Under the pieces are notes generated by a model. It was given only the letters and a program-made list of their open reading frames with translations, was not told the origin of the DNA and did not search any database. A stretch of DNA of 64,000 nucleotides from contig CAWJUU010000005.1 of assembly GCA_963846165.1 (NCBI GenBank), positions 1,116,001 to 1,180,000 of the forward strand, in the 5' to 3' direction. Source of the DNA: WHSW01 sp963846165 (GTDB lineage: Bacteria > Actinomycetota > Thermoleophilia > Solirubrobacterales > 70-9). Made by a program: the position numbers and the translations under genes. Positions 26,393 to 34,853 of the stretch are shown here, in pieces (position 1 is the stretch's first letter; the number at the start of each line of letters is the position of its first letter).

Positions 26393-28021
26393 GTGCGCTA
26401 TCCGGTCGAATCCTTCACCCCCGCCGAGCGGGCCCTGCTCGAGCCCCACTTCACCAATCTCGACCGGCCCGTCTTCTGTCTGGTCAACCTGCCCGAGACG
26501 GTCAAGGGAGCCCTGTTCGCCCGCTACTCGCGCTACCCGGGGTCCGTCCGGCGGCTCTTCCTCGAGGAGTTCGCCGGCGACATCCCGGCCGGGGCGAGGC
26601 CGTTCGACGGGGCCGAGGGCGAGCGCGCCGCCGGCCTCTATGAGCGCGTCTTCATCGGCTACGGCGATGACTCGATCGCCCAGGTCGGCGGCGCCCACGT
26701 CGCCTGCGAGTACGTCTCCAACGTGCTCACCAAGATCCTCCAGCGCGGCCGCCTCGCCGCCTACCTCGAGCAGTCGACCCGCTATATCCCCTACGACCAG
26801 CCGATCGAGGAGGGCGGCGGTTACCGCTACTACTCCGACGACCAGCTCGGGCCCTCCTACAGGCTGGCGACGGACGAGCTGTTCGCGATCTACTCGCGCA
26901 GCCTCGAGACGGTCCAGGCGTGGGCTGCGGAGCGCTGGCCGCGCGACGAGGGCCAGCCCGAGGGCGCTTGGCGGGGCTCGATCCGGGCCAAGGCGCTCGA
27001 CCTGCTGCGCGGCCTGTTGCCCGCCTCGACCCTGAGCCACGTCGGCATCTACGCCTCGGGTCAGGCCTACGAGCAGCTTCTGCTGCGGCTCGCGGCCTCG
27101 CCGCTGCCCGAGGCGCGCGCATTCGGCGAGTTGATGCTGACCGAGCTTCAACGCGTGATCCCGAGCTTCGTCTCGCGGGTCGACCGCCCCGACCGCGGCG
27201 GCGACTCGATCGCGCACCTGCGCGAGCGGCGCGCGGCCGCAGAGCGCGCCGTCACCCGCCTCGGCCTCGAGCGGCGCAGCGGCGACGCCGCGCCGTCGGT
27301 CGAGCTGGTCCATGTCGACGGCACCGAGGACGATCTGCTCTGTGCCTCGCTGTTCGAGTCGGCCGGCACCTCGGAGGCCGAGATCCGCAGCCGGATCGCG
27401 ACGCTGGACCCGATCGAGCGCGCCGAGATCATCGGTGAGCTCGCCGGCGAGCGCCGCAACCGCCGCCACCGCCCGGGCCGTGGCTGGGAGACGGTCCGCT
27501 ACCGGTTCGAGATCGTCTCCGACTACGGCGGCTTCCGCGACCTCCAGCGGCACCGGATGCTGACCTGCCAGTGGCAGCGCCTCGGCCCCGACCTCGGCGC
27601 CGGCGTCCCCGACGAGGTCCGCGAGGCGGGCGCCGGGGACGAGTACGAGCGTGCACTCGAGCTCTCACATGCCGAGTTCGACCGGCTCGAGGCGGCCGGC
27701 CTGGTCGAGGCGGCGCCGTACGCGCTCTGCCTCGGCTACCGGATCCGCTACGTGCTCGACCTCAACGCGCGCGAGGCGATGCACCTGTGCGAGCTGCGCT
27801 CCGGTCGCGAGGGTCATCCGACCTACCGCGCGGTCGCTCAGGCGATGCACGAGCGGATCGCCGCCGTGCATCCGGCGGTCGCCGCAGCAATGACCCACGT
27901 CGATGCCTCCACCGAGCCCCGGCTCGAGCGCATCCTGAGCGAGATCCGCACCCATCGCAAGCGGGTCGCCGCCGCTGCGCGGGCGACCGACGCCCCGCCC
28001 GGCGTCAGCTCGCTCGGCTGA
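26393..28021 (+). CDS. Double-length ThyX-like protein
   Basis: A 542-aa protein, about twice the length of a classical flavin-dependent thymidylate synthase. The first half carries ThyX-like YGDDSIAQVGGAHVACEYVSN and YLEQSTRYIPY (from residue 124). The second half carries a RHR motif, RHRMLTCQWQ at 386-395, and LNAREAMHLCELRSGREGHPTYR near the C-terminus. The ThyX signature is RHRxxSxNExSxRY; here its two parts seem divided between halves and altered. It is therefore uncertain whether dUMP methylation is retained. Similar long ThyX annotations exist in actinobacteria. GTG start, probably leaderless. Convergent with the secreted protease gene. Confidence 0.75.
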   Translation: MRYPVESFTPAERALLEPHFTNLDRPVFCLVNLPETVKGALFARYSRYPGSVRRLFLEEFAGDIPAGARPFDGAEGERAAGLYERVFIGYGDDSIAQVGGAHVACEYVSNVLTKILQRGRLAAYLEQSTRYIPYDQPIEEGGGYRYYSDDQLGPSYRLATDELFAIYSRSLETVQAWAAERWPRDEGQPEGAWRGSIRAKALDLLRGLLPASTLSHVGIYASGQAYEQLLLRLAASPLPEARAFGELMLTELQRVIPSFVSRVDRPDRGGDSIAHLRERRAAAERAVTRLGLERRSGDAAPSVELVHVDGTEDDLLCASLFESAGTSEAEIRSRIATLDPIERAEIIGELAGERRNRRHRPGRGWETVRYRFEIVSDYGGFRDLQRHRMLTCQWQRLGPDLGAGVPDEVREAGAGDEYERALELSHAEFDRLEAAGLVEAAPYALCLGYRIRYVLDLNAREAMHLCELRSGREGHPTYRAVAQAMHERIAAVHPAVAAAMTHVDASTEPRLERILSEIRTHRKRVAAAARATDAPPGVSSLG

Positions 28022-28038
28022 TCCGGCGCCGCGCCGAT

Positions 28039-29382
28039 CTAAGGGATGCTCTTGCGCTGCTCGCAGCGCTTGGCCTGGTCCTTGCCGTCGCCGCCGGCGC
28101 ACACGTCGTGGCCGGGGCCGCCGATCAGCATGTCCTTGCCGTCGCCGCCACGCAGCTCATCGTTGCCGTCGTCGCCCTCGAGACGATCGCCGCCGTCGCC
28201 GCCGCAGGCGCGGTCGTCGCCCGCCTCTGCGCTGGCGCGGTCGGCGCCGTACTTGAGCTTGAACGCGTCCCTGGCTGTGGTGCCGTCGAAGTCCTCTGCG
28301 CCCGAGCCCCCCAGGTTGGTCACCTCTGTGCCCGCACAGGTGATCGGCTCGCCGCTCGCCTCCTGGTGGAGGTCCTCTGCGATCGTGCCGAGGTAGGGGC
28401 CGTAGAGGTGGACGAAGTCGCCGGTGTAGGCGTAGCTGGTCACCGAGTTGACCAGACCGCCTTCGATCACCCAGCCACCGCCGCTGGAGCCGCTGGTCAT
28501 GTCGCAGTCGATCTCGATCGTCTCCGGCCCGCTGCCGGGCGGGTCGTCGCTCGCGGTCAGCGGCGAGGCGCACGCGAAGAGGAGCTGGCCGTTGAACTCG
28601 GGGTGCAGGAGCGACGGCTGCGCCGGGTATCCGAAGGCGGTGAACTGCTGCTCGCGCTCCTGGTTGAAGGCGATCCCGCGGGCCCCGATCACGTCCTCGA
28701 TCCCGCGACCCTCGCCGTCGCGCTCGAGCAGCGCCGCGCCGACGTCGAGACGGATATTGACGTTGTCGGCCCAGCCCCGGGTGGTCATCAGGTCCTCCGC
28801 GACCCAGGTCCCGAACGGGCGCTCGCCGTTGTGATAACCGGGCACGAAGGCCCAGTTGGTGGCGAACCCGCCGCCGAACTCGGCGTCGTTGACGCAGTGG
28901 CCGGCCGTCCAGGCGAGCGTATGCCCGTTCGAGCTCACCACCGTGCCCGAGCAGACGAAGTTGCCCGGGACGGTTCCGCCGCTGATCGTGAAGAAGACCT
29001 TGCCGTGGACGCGGTCGGGAAACGCGGACGGGGTGGCGCTGGCATCGACCGCCGAACGCGCCGGCTGCTCGCTGCCCGCCGAGGCCGGCGTGAGCGCACC
29101 GGCGATCGGGCGCGCGATTCGGCCGCCGGCGCCGAGTCTCAGCTCCGCCGGCTGGGCGTTGCGCATCCGTGCTCGTGTCCAGTAGTCGCGCACCGTGTCC
29201 GGGCTCTTTGACACCGGTTTCGAGACCACTTCACCCGTGGCTTCGATTACGACCGCGGCGTCGGAATCGGTGTTCGCGGGCGCGGCGGAGGCAAGGGCGG
29301 CGGAGGCGATCATGACCGCGACTCCGGCCGTGGCACGGGCCGGCCGCCCACGCCACGATCCCTTCCCCCTCCGCGAGCTCAC
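28039..29382 (-). CDS. Secreted trypsin-like serine protease with RTX-like tail
   Basis: A 447-aa exported protease. The signal peptide is a basic N-terminus then VAVMIASAALASAAPA. The catalytic triad is visible: H162 in AWTAGHCVND, D213 in NIRLDVGAAL and S300 in TSGSSGGGW. The C-terminal 60 residues contain Gly/Asp nonapeptide-like repeats (GGDGGDRLEGDDGNDELRGG) as in calcium-binding RTX proteins. GTG 29,382 is preferred because TAGGCT (29,390-29,395 on the minus strand) lies 7 nt upstream; TTG 29,403 is in frame but overlaps the previous gene. It probably acts outside the cell and may need calcium to fold. Confidence 0.82.
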   Translation of the reverse strand: MSSRRGKGSWRGRPARATAGVAVMIASAALASAAPANTDSDAAVVIEATGEVVSKPVSKSPDTVRDYWTRARMRNAQPAELRLGAGGRIARPIAGALTPASAGSEQPARSAVDASATPSAFPDRVHGKVFFTISGGTVPGNFVCSGTVVSSNGHTLAWTAGHCVNDAEFGGGFATNWAFVPGYHNGERPFGTWVAEDLMTTRGWADNVNIRLDVGAALLERDGEGRGIEDVIGARGIAFNQEREQQFTAFGYPAQPSLLHPEFNGQLLFACASPLTASDDPPGSGPETIEIDCDMTSGSSGGGWVIEGGLVNSVTSYAYTGDFVHLYGPYLGTIAEDLHQEASGEPITCAGTEVTNLGGSGAEDFDGTTARDAFKLKYGADRASAEAGDDRACGGDGGDRLEGDDGNDELRGGDGKDMLIGGPGHDVCAGGDGKDQAKRCEQRKSIP

Positions 29383-29392
29383 GCCCAAGAGC

Positions 29393-29833
29393 CTAGGACA
29401 CAATCCCGCCCGGCTGCCCCGGTTGCCGCTCGGCGATCAGCGCGTCCGCACGGGCAAGCGAGCGCTCAGGCAGCCGCCGCCCGAGCCGGCCCCTGTTGCC
29501 GACCACCGAGGCGTAGGCGGCGTCGACAGCGCCAGGAAGGCGCGCGGCCAGACCCGCGAGCGGGGCGCCCGCGGGAAGCAGCCGCAACAGCGGCGCCGCC
29601 GCGTCTCCGCCGGAGCTGACGGCGCCATCGGGCGCGACCAGATGCCAGGACGCCATCCGCTCGGGCTCGGTCAGGCCGCCGAGCAGCCGGCGAGCCTCGG
29701 CGCCGCCGAGCGGGATCGGCTCGAGCGCACCGCGGCGGTCCCAGCGCAGCACCCAGCCGAGCGACCAGCGACAGAACCGGCACGCAGGGTCATAGACGAT
29801 CCGGTGACGCGCGGTGATCACCCGGTTGAGCAT
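29393..29833 (-). CDS. DCC-family thiol-disulfide oxidoreductase-like protein (DUF393)
   Basis: A 146-aa protein with the family's DxxCxxC motif near the N-terminus (D15-P-A-C18-R-F-C21) and a RRLLGGLTEPERMASWHLV-type core. Family members are predicted thioredoxin-fold redox proteins with few experimental data. ATG 29,833. Its TAG stop lies inside the TAGGCT element proposed for the protease gene. Confidence 0.75.
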   Translation of the reverse strand: MLNRVITARHRIVYDPACRFCRWSLGWVLRWDRRGALEPIPLGGAEARRLLGGLTEPERMASWHLVAPDGAVSSGGDAAAPLLRLLPAGAPLAGLAARLPGAVDAAYASVVGNRGRLGRRLPERSLARADALIAERQPGQPGGIVS

Positions 29834-29857
29834 GCCCGAGGGCGACTCAGCAGGCGC

Positions 29858-30724
29858 TCATCCCCGGCGTTGCTTGCGCTTGCGCTTTCGTGCCCGGTCG
29901 CGGCGCGCGGATTGATCCTTCGGCTCGTCGGACTCCGGGAAGAGCTCGGTCGCGTCGCTGTCGACGACGCCCTCCGGGGTCGCCGCAGCCGGCTCGTCAC
30001 CTGGCCTCAGCCACGGGATCGCCTCGCCCGCGGCCCACGCCGGTGGCCGACCCTTCGGCACCTTGTCGAGGATGATGAACCCGAGCCACCCGAACCAGAT
30101 CGTCAGCGCGAGCAGCGAGAGCGCAGGGGCAATGAACAGCGTCGCTGCGCCAAGCGCCATTCCGACGGTGGCGAAGAAACGGGTCACGAGGCCGACCCGC
30201 ATTGCCTGCAGCGGCACGTAGACCATGACCACGATCAGCCCGAGCACGGCGGGAAACAGCAGATTGGCAGCAACCTCGAACAAGGTCGAGTCCTCGATCA
30301 GGTCGTCGAGGAGCGTGTAGACGTCGCCCCCGCCACCGACTTGGTCGACGAAGTCGGAGGAGACCTGCGACTGCGCGTACCAGGCGACGAAGCCCTGAAT
30401 CGCCAGCAGCAGCGGGCCGATGAAGACGAAGCCGATCATCGGCCCGCTCACCCGTGTGCTGCGAGCCTGCGCGGCGCGGAAGAGATAGAGGAGCGGGATC
30501 ACGAGCATCGCGAACGCCAACCCGCGCAGAACCACCGAGGCGAGCAGCTCAGTCGAGCTCTCGTCGATCGCGCGGAAGCGCTCGGTGTCAAGGCCGGTGA
30601 GCGGCACTGAGCCTCCCTGGTCGAGCGCGACCGAGATGATGTAGAGCGGCGCCGCCGCAACCGCCGAGATGCCGGCCAGGCGGGCGCCTTGGCGCTCGCG
30701 CTCGAGGATCTGCGCCCGGTTCAT
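29858..30724 (-). CDS. Multi-pass membrane protein of unknown function
   Basis: A 288-aa protein with about six hydrophobic segments: ISAVAAAPLYIISVAL, LRGLAFAMLVIPLLYLF, MIGFVFIGPLLLAIQGFV, LLFPAVLGLIVVMVYV, FFATVGMALGAATLFIA and LSLLALTIWFGWLGFIIL. It ends in an acidic then strongly basic cytoplasmic tail (RRDRARKRKRKQRRG). A DUF4386-like relationship is possible but not secure. It follows a 76-aa protein with a 7-bp gap and is likely co-transcribed. Confidence 0.7.
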   Translation of the reverse strand: MNRAQILERERQGARLAGISAVAAAPLYIISVALDQGGSVPLTGLDTERFRAIDESSTELLASVVLRGLAFAMLVIPLLYLFRAAQARSTRVSGPMIGFVFIGPLLLAIQGFVAWYAQSQVSSDFVDQVGGGGDVYTLLDDLIEDSTLFEVAANLLFPAVLGLIVVMVYVPLQAMRVGLVTRFFATVGMALGAATLFIAPALSLLALTIWFGWLGFIILDKVPKGRPPAWAAGEAIPWLRPGDEPAAATPEGVVDSDATELFPESDEPKDQSARRDRARKRKRKQRRG

Positions 30725-30731
30725 CGGAGCG

Positions 30732-30962
30732 TCAGTCGGCGAGCTCGCGGTTCGGGGTCAAGTCCGCCCGTGCCGAGCGGGCGGAACCGAGCTCGAACGC
30801 CTCCGACGGAGCCCGGATCGGGATGTAGTCGTCCCCCGGGCCGACGACGCGGGAAACCCGCTCGCCCGCCGCGAGCACGAGGTCGAGGAACGGGGCCACG
30901 AACCCGATCACACCCTCGATCCTGGCGCGCGAGCGCTGCTGCTGCGGCGTGGCGGGTGGCAT
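30732..30962 (-). CDS. Small conserved-looking hypothetical protein
   Basis: 76 aa. The central segment ARIEGVIGFVAPFLDLVLAAG is amphipathic/hydrophobic, followed by an acidic turn (GPGDDYIPI). No family recognised. ATG 30,962 has TAGGCT 8 nt upstream (30,971-30,976, minus strand) and no Shine-Dalgarno. It leads the membrane-protein gene at 29,858-30,724 and may be its partner. Confidence 0.6.
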   Translation of the reverse strand: MPPATPQQQRSRARIEGVIGFVAPFLDLVLAAGERVSRVVGPGDDYIPIRAPSEAFELGSARSARADLTPNRELAD

Positions 30963-31046
30963 CGCGTCGCAGCCTAGATGGTCGAATCCGAATCCGCGTG
31001 TGCGCGGGGGCGACGCAGGCCGAGCTGGGCGCCGCACGCGGCCGAA

Positions 31047-31067
31047 GCGGGTAGCAGCGCTACCCGC
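31047..31067. terminator. Perfect 9-bp hairpin in a 176-bp gap
   Basis: GCGGGTAGC and GCTACCCGC are perfectly complementary around a 3-nt loop. The hairpin lies downstream of the CBS gene (stop 31,139, minus strand) and before the next minus-strand start. There is no T-run, as with the I-shaped terminators reported in actinobacteria. The rest of 30,963-31,138 shows only a doubtful 54-codon frame. Confidence 0.5.
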
Positions 31068-31138
31068 GAGGTCGTGGGTGGCGATCCAGCGACGGCCTGC
31101 GGCGTCATCCGCGTGCGCGGGGATTCGGGATCGGCCAT

Positions 31139-31588
31139 CTAGCCGCCGCGCTCGTGAAAGAAGAACCCGGGCAGGGCGCCCTCGATCACCTCTTGGGTCA
31201 TCCGCTGGGCAACCTCGAGGTTGCCGGTGCGAACCGCGATGTCATCGAGGGTGACGATGCCGACCAGGCTGCTGCCCTCGACCACCGGCAACCGGCGGAC
31301 GCGGTGCTGAACCATCAGCGCCGCAGCCTCCTCGAGGTCCATCTCGGGCTCGCCGGTGACCAGCGGGCGCGATGCGTGCTCGCCGACCGGTTCGTTCGGC
31401 GAGCGCTCCTCCGCGAGCGCCCGAACCGCGAGGTCGCGGTCGGTGACCATCGCGGCGGGCTCGCCCTCGGCGTCACAGATCACCACCGAGCCGACCGAGT
31501 GGTCACGCATCAACTGGGCGACGCTGAGGAGGTCGGCATCGCCGCCGGCCGTGACCACACCCGCGGTCATGATCTCGCGCAGCTGCAT
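31139..31588 (-). CDS. Tandem CBS-domain protein
   Basis: A 149-aa protein made of two CBS motifs: IMTAGVVTAGGDADLLSVAQ through MVTDRDLAVRAL, then PEMDLEEAAALMVQHRVRRL through GIVTLDDIA. Such modules bind adenine nucleotides and act as energy-state sensors, usually by contacting a partner enzyme or channel. No effector domain is fused. ATG 31,588 has TATCCT 6 nt upstream (31,595-31,600, minus strand). Confidence 0.85.
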   Translation of the reverse strand: MQLREIMTAGVVTAGGDADLLSVAQLMRDHSVGSVVICDAEGEPAAMVTDRDLAVRALAEERSPNEPVGEHASRPLVTGEPEMDLEEAAALMVQHRVRRLPVVEGSSLVGIVTLDDIAVRTGNLEVAQRMTQEVIEGALPGFFFHERGG

Positions 31589-31628
31589 GCGGCGAGGATA
31601 TCCGGGCGCAATACCATCCGGCGCCCCC

Positions 31629-32270
31629 ATGGCCGAGACGAACGCATGCCCGCTCTGTGGACAGCCGCTCTACGGCTGGATCGCGCTGCCCCCGGCGAGC
31701 GGCGGTGCGACGATCGGAATGCCGCTCAGTGCCGACCCCGAATCCGAGCGCGTCGTGGACCGCTGCGAGAACTGCGGACTCGCCGTCGAGCGCGACCGCG
31801 AGCTCGATCTGGTCGCCGAGTGGGAGGCGCTCTGCCGGCCCGCCGACGGCGGCGGCCGCGAGGTCGCGATCCCGAACCGGGCCAGCCTGCAAGCGGCGAT
31901 CGGGGTCGAGGGATGGGCGGCGATCGATCTCTTCCCGGGTCGGCTTCTGCTCACCCCACCCAGCCTCGAGCTGCTCGCCGAGCGCAACGGCCGCCGGCTG
32001 GAGCGAATCCGGTGGCCGCTCTCGGCCCGCGCCCAGGCGTGGATGTGGCAGACCCTGCTCAACGGGCTGACCTTTCACCCCAACTTCGCCCGCGAGGTCC
32101 GCGCCGGGCGCCTCCGCCCATCGACGGGACGCGGGCGGTTCGCGTTCGCCGTCGACGCCGTCGTCACCGTCCTCGGAGCGCCCCTGATCGCACTCGTCTC
32201 GGTCCCGCTCGAGCTCGCCGCGGCGCTTATCCGTCGCGGCGGCGAGATGCGAGCCCGGATCGAGGTCTGA
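31629..32270 (+). CDS. Zinc-ribbon membrane-associated hypothetical protein
   Basis: 213 aa. Two Cys pairs, CPLCG at residues 6-10 and CENCG near residue 50, would bind one zinc. The C-terminus has a hydrophobic stretch (VLGAPLIALVSVPLELAAALI) followed by basic residues. Resembles actinobacterial proteins of unknown function. ATG 31,629 has TACCAT 11 nt upstream. Divergent from the CBS gene. Confidence 0.65.
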   Translation: MAETNACPLCGQPLYGWIALPPASGGATIGMPLSADPESERVVDRCENCGLAVERDRELDLVAEWEALCRPADGGGREVAIPNRASLQAAIGVEGWAAIDLFPGRLLLTPPSLELLAERNGRRLERIRWPLSARAQAWMWQTLLNGLTFHPNFAREVRAGRLRPSTGRGRFAFAVDAVVTVLGAPLIALVSVPLELAAALIRRGGEMRARIEV

Positions 32271-32306
32271 GCTGAGAGACTGCTGAGCGCCTGCCCGAGA
32301 CTCGGA

Positions 32307-32936
32307 TCACGGCCCGAGCCGAAACGGCGGATAACGATCTGTCACCAGCGCGAAGGCATACGCGAGGACACGGTTGTGCCAACGCATGACGCCCTCGACG
32401 TAGTCGAAGAGACCACGCGGATACCGCCCCGTGAACAGGATCGAAAACCAGGCGACGATCACGGCAAACAGCGCCCCGAGGTAGAGAAAGAGCAGCACCA
32501 CGTAGTGTGGAATCGCGAGAAACCATTTGACAAGCGGCATCCCACGACCGAGGTCTTGCCGGGGATCGGGATACGGATACTCGAGCCGAACCCCCTGCTC
32601 CTCGTCGGTCGACGGGTAGCGGTCGTCCATGAGCGCGAAGTACACGCCGATGCGATTCGCGAACCGCTGCAGGTTGAGATTCCAGTCGTACCACCAGCGC
32701 GGGTACTTCTCACGGAACAGGATCATCAACAGGGTCGGCACGAAGAGCAGCCCGATGCCGCCGACGGCGATCGTGGTTGTTGTGTCCCCCGCATCCCCGT
32801 ATTGAGTCGAGAACCCAACGATCGTCCCGAAGAGGATCGCGATCGGGATCGCGGTGAAGATGCGAAAGAACGTCGTCACCCGGTCGAGGGCGCGGTCCGG
32901 GTACTCGACGCTGAAGTTGACGGGGTAGGAATCCAT
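32307..32936 (-). CDS. DUF4389-type membrane protein
   Basis: A 209-aa protein beginning YPVNFSVEYPDRALDRVTTF, then paired membrane segments (FTAIPIAILFGTIVGF, GGIGLLFVPTLLMILF), the conserved RYPRWWYDWNLNLQRFANR-type loop, and further segments IPHYVVLLFLYLGALFAVIV ending in a second WHNRV loop. This is the DUF4389 pattern; function unknown. Likely four membrane spans. Confidence 0.8.
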   Translation of the reverse strand: MDSYPVNFSVEYPDRALDRVTTFFRIFTAIPIAILFGTIVGFSTQYGDAGDTTTTIAVGGIGLLFVPTLLMILFREKYPRWWYDWNLNLQRFANRIGVYFALMDDRYPSTDEEQGVRLEYPYPDPRQDLGRGMPLVKWFLAIPHYVVLLFLYLGALFAVIVAWFSILFTGRYPRGLFDYVEGVMRWHNRVLAYAFALVTDRYPPFRLGP

Positions 32937-33089
32937 CTGGCCTCTCTTTCTCGTGCCTCGCCGCGTTTACCGCACGTCTGTTGACGGGTTACCCGCCTAT
33001 GCATTCCTCACGCCGACCATCGCGGCGATTCGACTCCGCCGGGGCGGTAGGGTCGGATCGACGGCTACTCCCTGGAGAGGAGACGCGCA

Positions 33090-33551
33090 ATGACGAAGGC
33101 AAGGCACTCGACCGCGACGCTGGCGGTAGCGAGCGTCGTAGCGTTCGGCTGCGGCGACGACGACGAGGGGACCTCAGCGGAAGCGACTTCCGCCGAGGAG
33201 ACGACGACGGAGACGACCACGTCCGTTCCGGGCCGCGTCGACCTCGTGACTCCGCCCGGTGACGAACTCGTCTTCAGGCCCGACAGCGCGACGGCGGCAG
33301 CCGGACTGGTGACCGTCGTCTGGCACAACGAGTCAAAGCTGCTTCACTCGTTCTGCGTCGAGGATCCGCAGGGCAAGGGCATCAAGTCGATCGGGAAAAC
33401 GGTCTGCTCCACTGAGGTCAAGGGACCCAGCGAGGTCACGGGCAACCTCACGGAGACGTACAAGGACCTGAAGCCTGGCGAGTACACCTTCTACTGCGGT
33501 GTGGACGAGCACCGGGCTCAGGGCATGGAGGGCACGCTGACGGTCGAGTAG
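33090..33551 (+). CDS. Cupredoxin-like lipoprotein
   Basis: A 153-aa exported protein. The N-terminus ends VVAFGC, giving a lipidation Cys at 21. An acidic/Thr-rich linker is followed by a plastocyanin-like domain. The type I copper ligand set is visible: H86 in KLLHSFCVED, C136 in YTFYCGVDEH, H141 and M146. It probably transfers electrons at the cell surface. The gene has a strong GGAGAGGAG ribosome-binding sequence 7 nt before ATG 33,090. Confidence 0.82.
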   Translation: MTKARHSTATLAVASVVAFGCGDDDEGTSAEATSAEETTTETTTSVPGRVDLVTPPGDELVFRPDSATAAAGLVTVVWHNESKLLHSFCVEDPQGKGIKSIGKTVCSTEVKGPSEVTGNLTETYKDLKPGEYTFYCGVDEHRAQGMEGTLTVE

Positions 33552-33583
33552 GGCAGCTGCGTGTAGGGTCGAGGCAACTGCCC
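33551..33583 (+). terminator. Hairpin after cupredoxin gene
   Basis: GGGCAGCTGC (33,551-33,560) pairs with GCAACTGCCC (33,574-33,583), ten base pairs with one mismatch. No T-run follows. It may stop transcription or protect the upstream mRNA end. Confidence 0.4.
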
Positions 33584-33609
33584 GATGACCCCACGGAATG
33601 CGAGGAACG

Positions 33610-33945
33610 ATGTACGCAAGCGTGCGCAAGTACGGCGTCGACGCGGAGCGCGTCGAGGAGCTCATGCACCGAGTCGACGAGAAGTTCGCGTCCCGGTTGG
33701 AGGAGATGCCCGGGTTCGTCGCTTACCAGGCGATCGACGCCGGGGTTGACCGCGCCGGAGAGGGCAGGGTTTTCACGGTCACGATCTGCAGCGACCGCGA
33801 TGCCGCCGACCGATCGGCCGAGATCGCGGCCGAGTTCGTTCGCGACGAGCTCTCCGACATCAAGGTCGAACGGCTTGAGTCGGCCACCGGACAGGTGAGC
33901 GTGAACCGGGCAGTCTCCGAGGTGCTCGAGGCCGAGCACGCGTAG
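33610..33945 (+). CDS. ABM-like dimeric alpha/beta-barrel protein
   Basis: About 111 aa: MYASVRKYGVDAERVEELMH then MPGFVAYQAIDAG and VFTVTICSDRDAADRS, the usual layout of antibiotic-biosynthesis-monooxygenase-like folds. Function not assignable. ATG 33,610 is preferred over 33,598 because GAGGA lies just upstream of it, with a rather short spacing. Confidence 0.7.
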   Translation: MYASVRKYGVDAERVEELMHRVDEKFASRLEEMPGFVAYQAIDAGVDRAGEGRVFTVTICSDRDAADRSAEIAAEFVRDELSDIKVERLESATGQVSVNRAVSEVLEAEHA

Positions 33946-33958
33946 TCGGTCGACCGCC

Positions 33959-33996
33959 GGCCCGCCTCCCTGGCCACCGCGACCAGGACCCGGGCC
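33959..33996. terminator. Nested hairpin between convergent genes
   Basis: GGCCCG (33,959-33,964) pairs with CGGGCC (33,991-33,996) and inside it CCTGG pairs with CCAGG. It fills the gap between a plus-strand stop (33,945) and a minus-strand stop (34,002), suiting a bidirectional terminator without U-tract. Confidence 0.45.
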
Positions 33997-34001
33997 AGCA
34001 C

Positions 34002-34811
34002 TCAGTTCGTGCTCTGGTGCCAGACGCGCTTCGCGAACGGCAGGATCAGCATCCGCGGGGAGTGCTGTCCGGTGAGCGCGCCGGCGCGGTTCATCAATCC
34101 GGGGACGACGACGCGCTTGCCGCCGGCCATCCCATCGACGGCCTGACGGGCGACGTCCTCGACCGACGTCCAGAAGATCCCAGGGAGCTGCTCCTCGACC
34201 CCGGCGACGCCGGCGGCCTCGGGGAACTCCGTCTTCACCGGCCCCGGGCAGAGCGCGGTCGCGCTCACTCCGGTGCCCTTGAGCTCCGAGTGACTCGCCT
34301 CGGTGAGGTTGAGGACGAAGGCCTTGGTCGCCGCGTAGGTAGCCGTGCCCGGGATCGGCTGGAAGGACGCGGTCGAGGCGACGTTGAGGACCGCGCCGCG
34401 GCCGCGCTCGACCATTCCCGGCGTGTAGCGCGCCTGGAGGTCGAGCAGCGCCTCACAGTTGAGGCGCACCATGGCGACAATCCGATCGCGCTCGGTCTCG
34501 TGCACCGCGCCGGAGTTGCCGAAGCCGGCGTTGTTGACCAGGATCTCGACTGTGAGGCCGAGCTCGCCGATGCGGCGCTCGAGTCGGTCGCGTTCGGCGG
34601 TGTCGCCGAGATCGGCGGCGATCACCTCGGCGCGCACGCCGTGCTTGGACGCGAGCTCCCCGGCAAGCTCGTTGAGGAGCTCCTCGCGCCGGGCGACGAG
34701 GGTGACGCCCTGGCCGCGGCTCGCCAGCTCGCCGGCGATCGCCGCGCCGATCCCGGCGGAGGCGCCGGTGACGAGCGCGGTCGCGGTCTCCGAGGGTGGC
34801 GGCAGGGCCAT
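34002..34811 (-). CDS. SDR-family oxidoreductase
   Basis: A 269-aa classical short-chain dehydrogenase: nucleotide motif TGASAGIGAAIA near residue 14, NNAGFGNSG, catalytic Ser in NVASTASFQ and Tyr/Lys in TYAATKAF, then CPGPVKTEF. The sequence after the cofactor site resembles DltE/YqjQ-type SDRs of broad specificity. TAGGCT lies 9 nt before ATG 34,811 (34,821-34,826, minus strand). Divergent from the gene at 34,854. Confidence 0.85.
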   Translation of the reverse strand: MALPPPSETATALVTGASAGIGAAIAGELASRGQGVTLVARREELLNELAGELASKHGVRAEVIAADLGDTAERDRLERRIGELGLTVEILVNNAGFGNSGAVHETERDRIVAMVRLNCEALLDLQARYTPGMVERGRGAVLNVASTASFQPIPGTATYAATKAFVLNLTEASHSELKGTGVSATALCPGPVKTEFPEAAGVAGVEEQLPGIFWTSVEDVARQAVDGMAGGKRVVVPGLMNRAGALTGQHSPRMLILPFAKRVWHQSTN

Positions 34812-34841
34812 CGGCGATGGAGCCTAGTGAAGAGCGCTCTC

Positions 34842-34847
34842 TATGAT
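34842..34847 (+). promoter_or_regulatory. TATGAT -10-like box, leaderless type
   Basis: TATGAT ends 6 nt before ATG 34,854; no Shine-Dalgarno lies between. The opposing SDR gene has its own TAGGCT at 34,821-34,826, giving two divergent -10 boxes in 42 bp. Confidence 0.5.
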
Positions 34848-34853
34848 CGGTGT

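Noticed and set aside
25310..27553. Open frame extending the AceE-like gene about 750 codons upstream on the minus strand
   Set aside because: It is antisense to the nitrilase and ThyX-like genes, which show full motifs, and its own translation is low-complexity high-GC sequence. ATG 25,309 is the credible start.
30974..31138. 54-codon minus-strand frame starting right after the CBS stop
   Set aside because: Contains the perfect hairpin at 31,047-31,067, has no ribosome-binding site and no recognisable sequence; more likely a terminator region.
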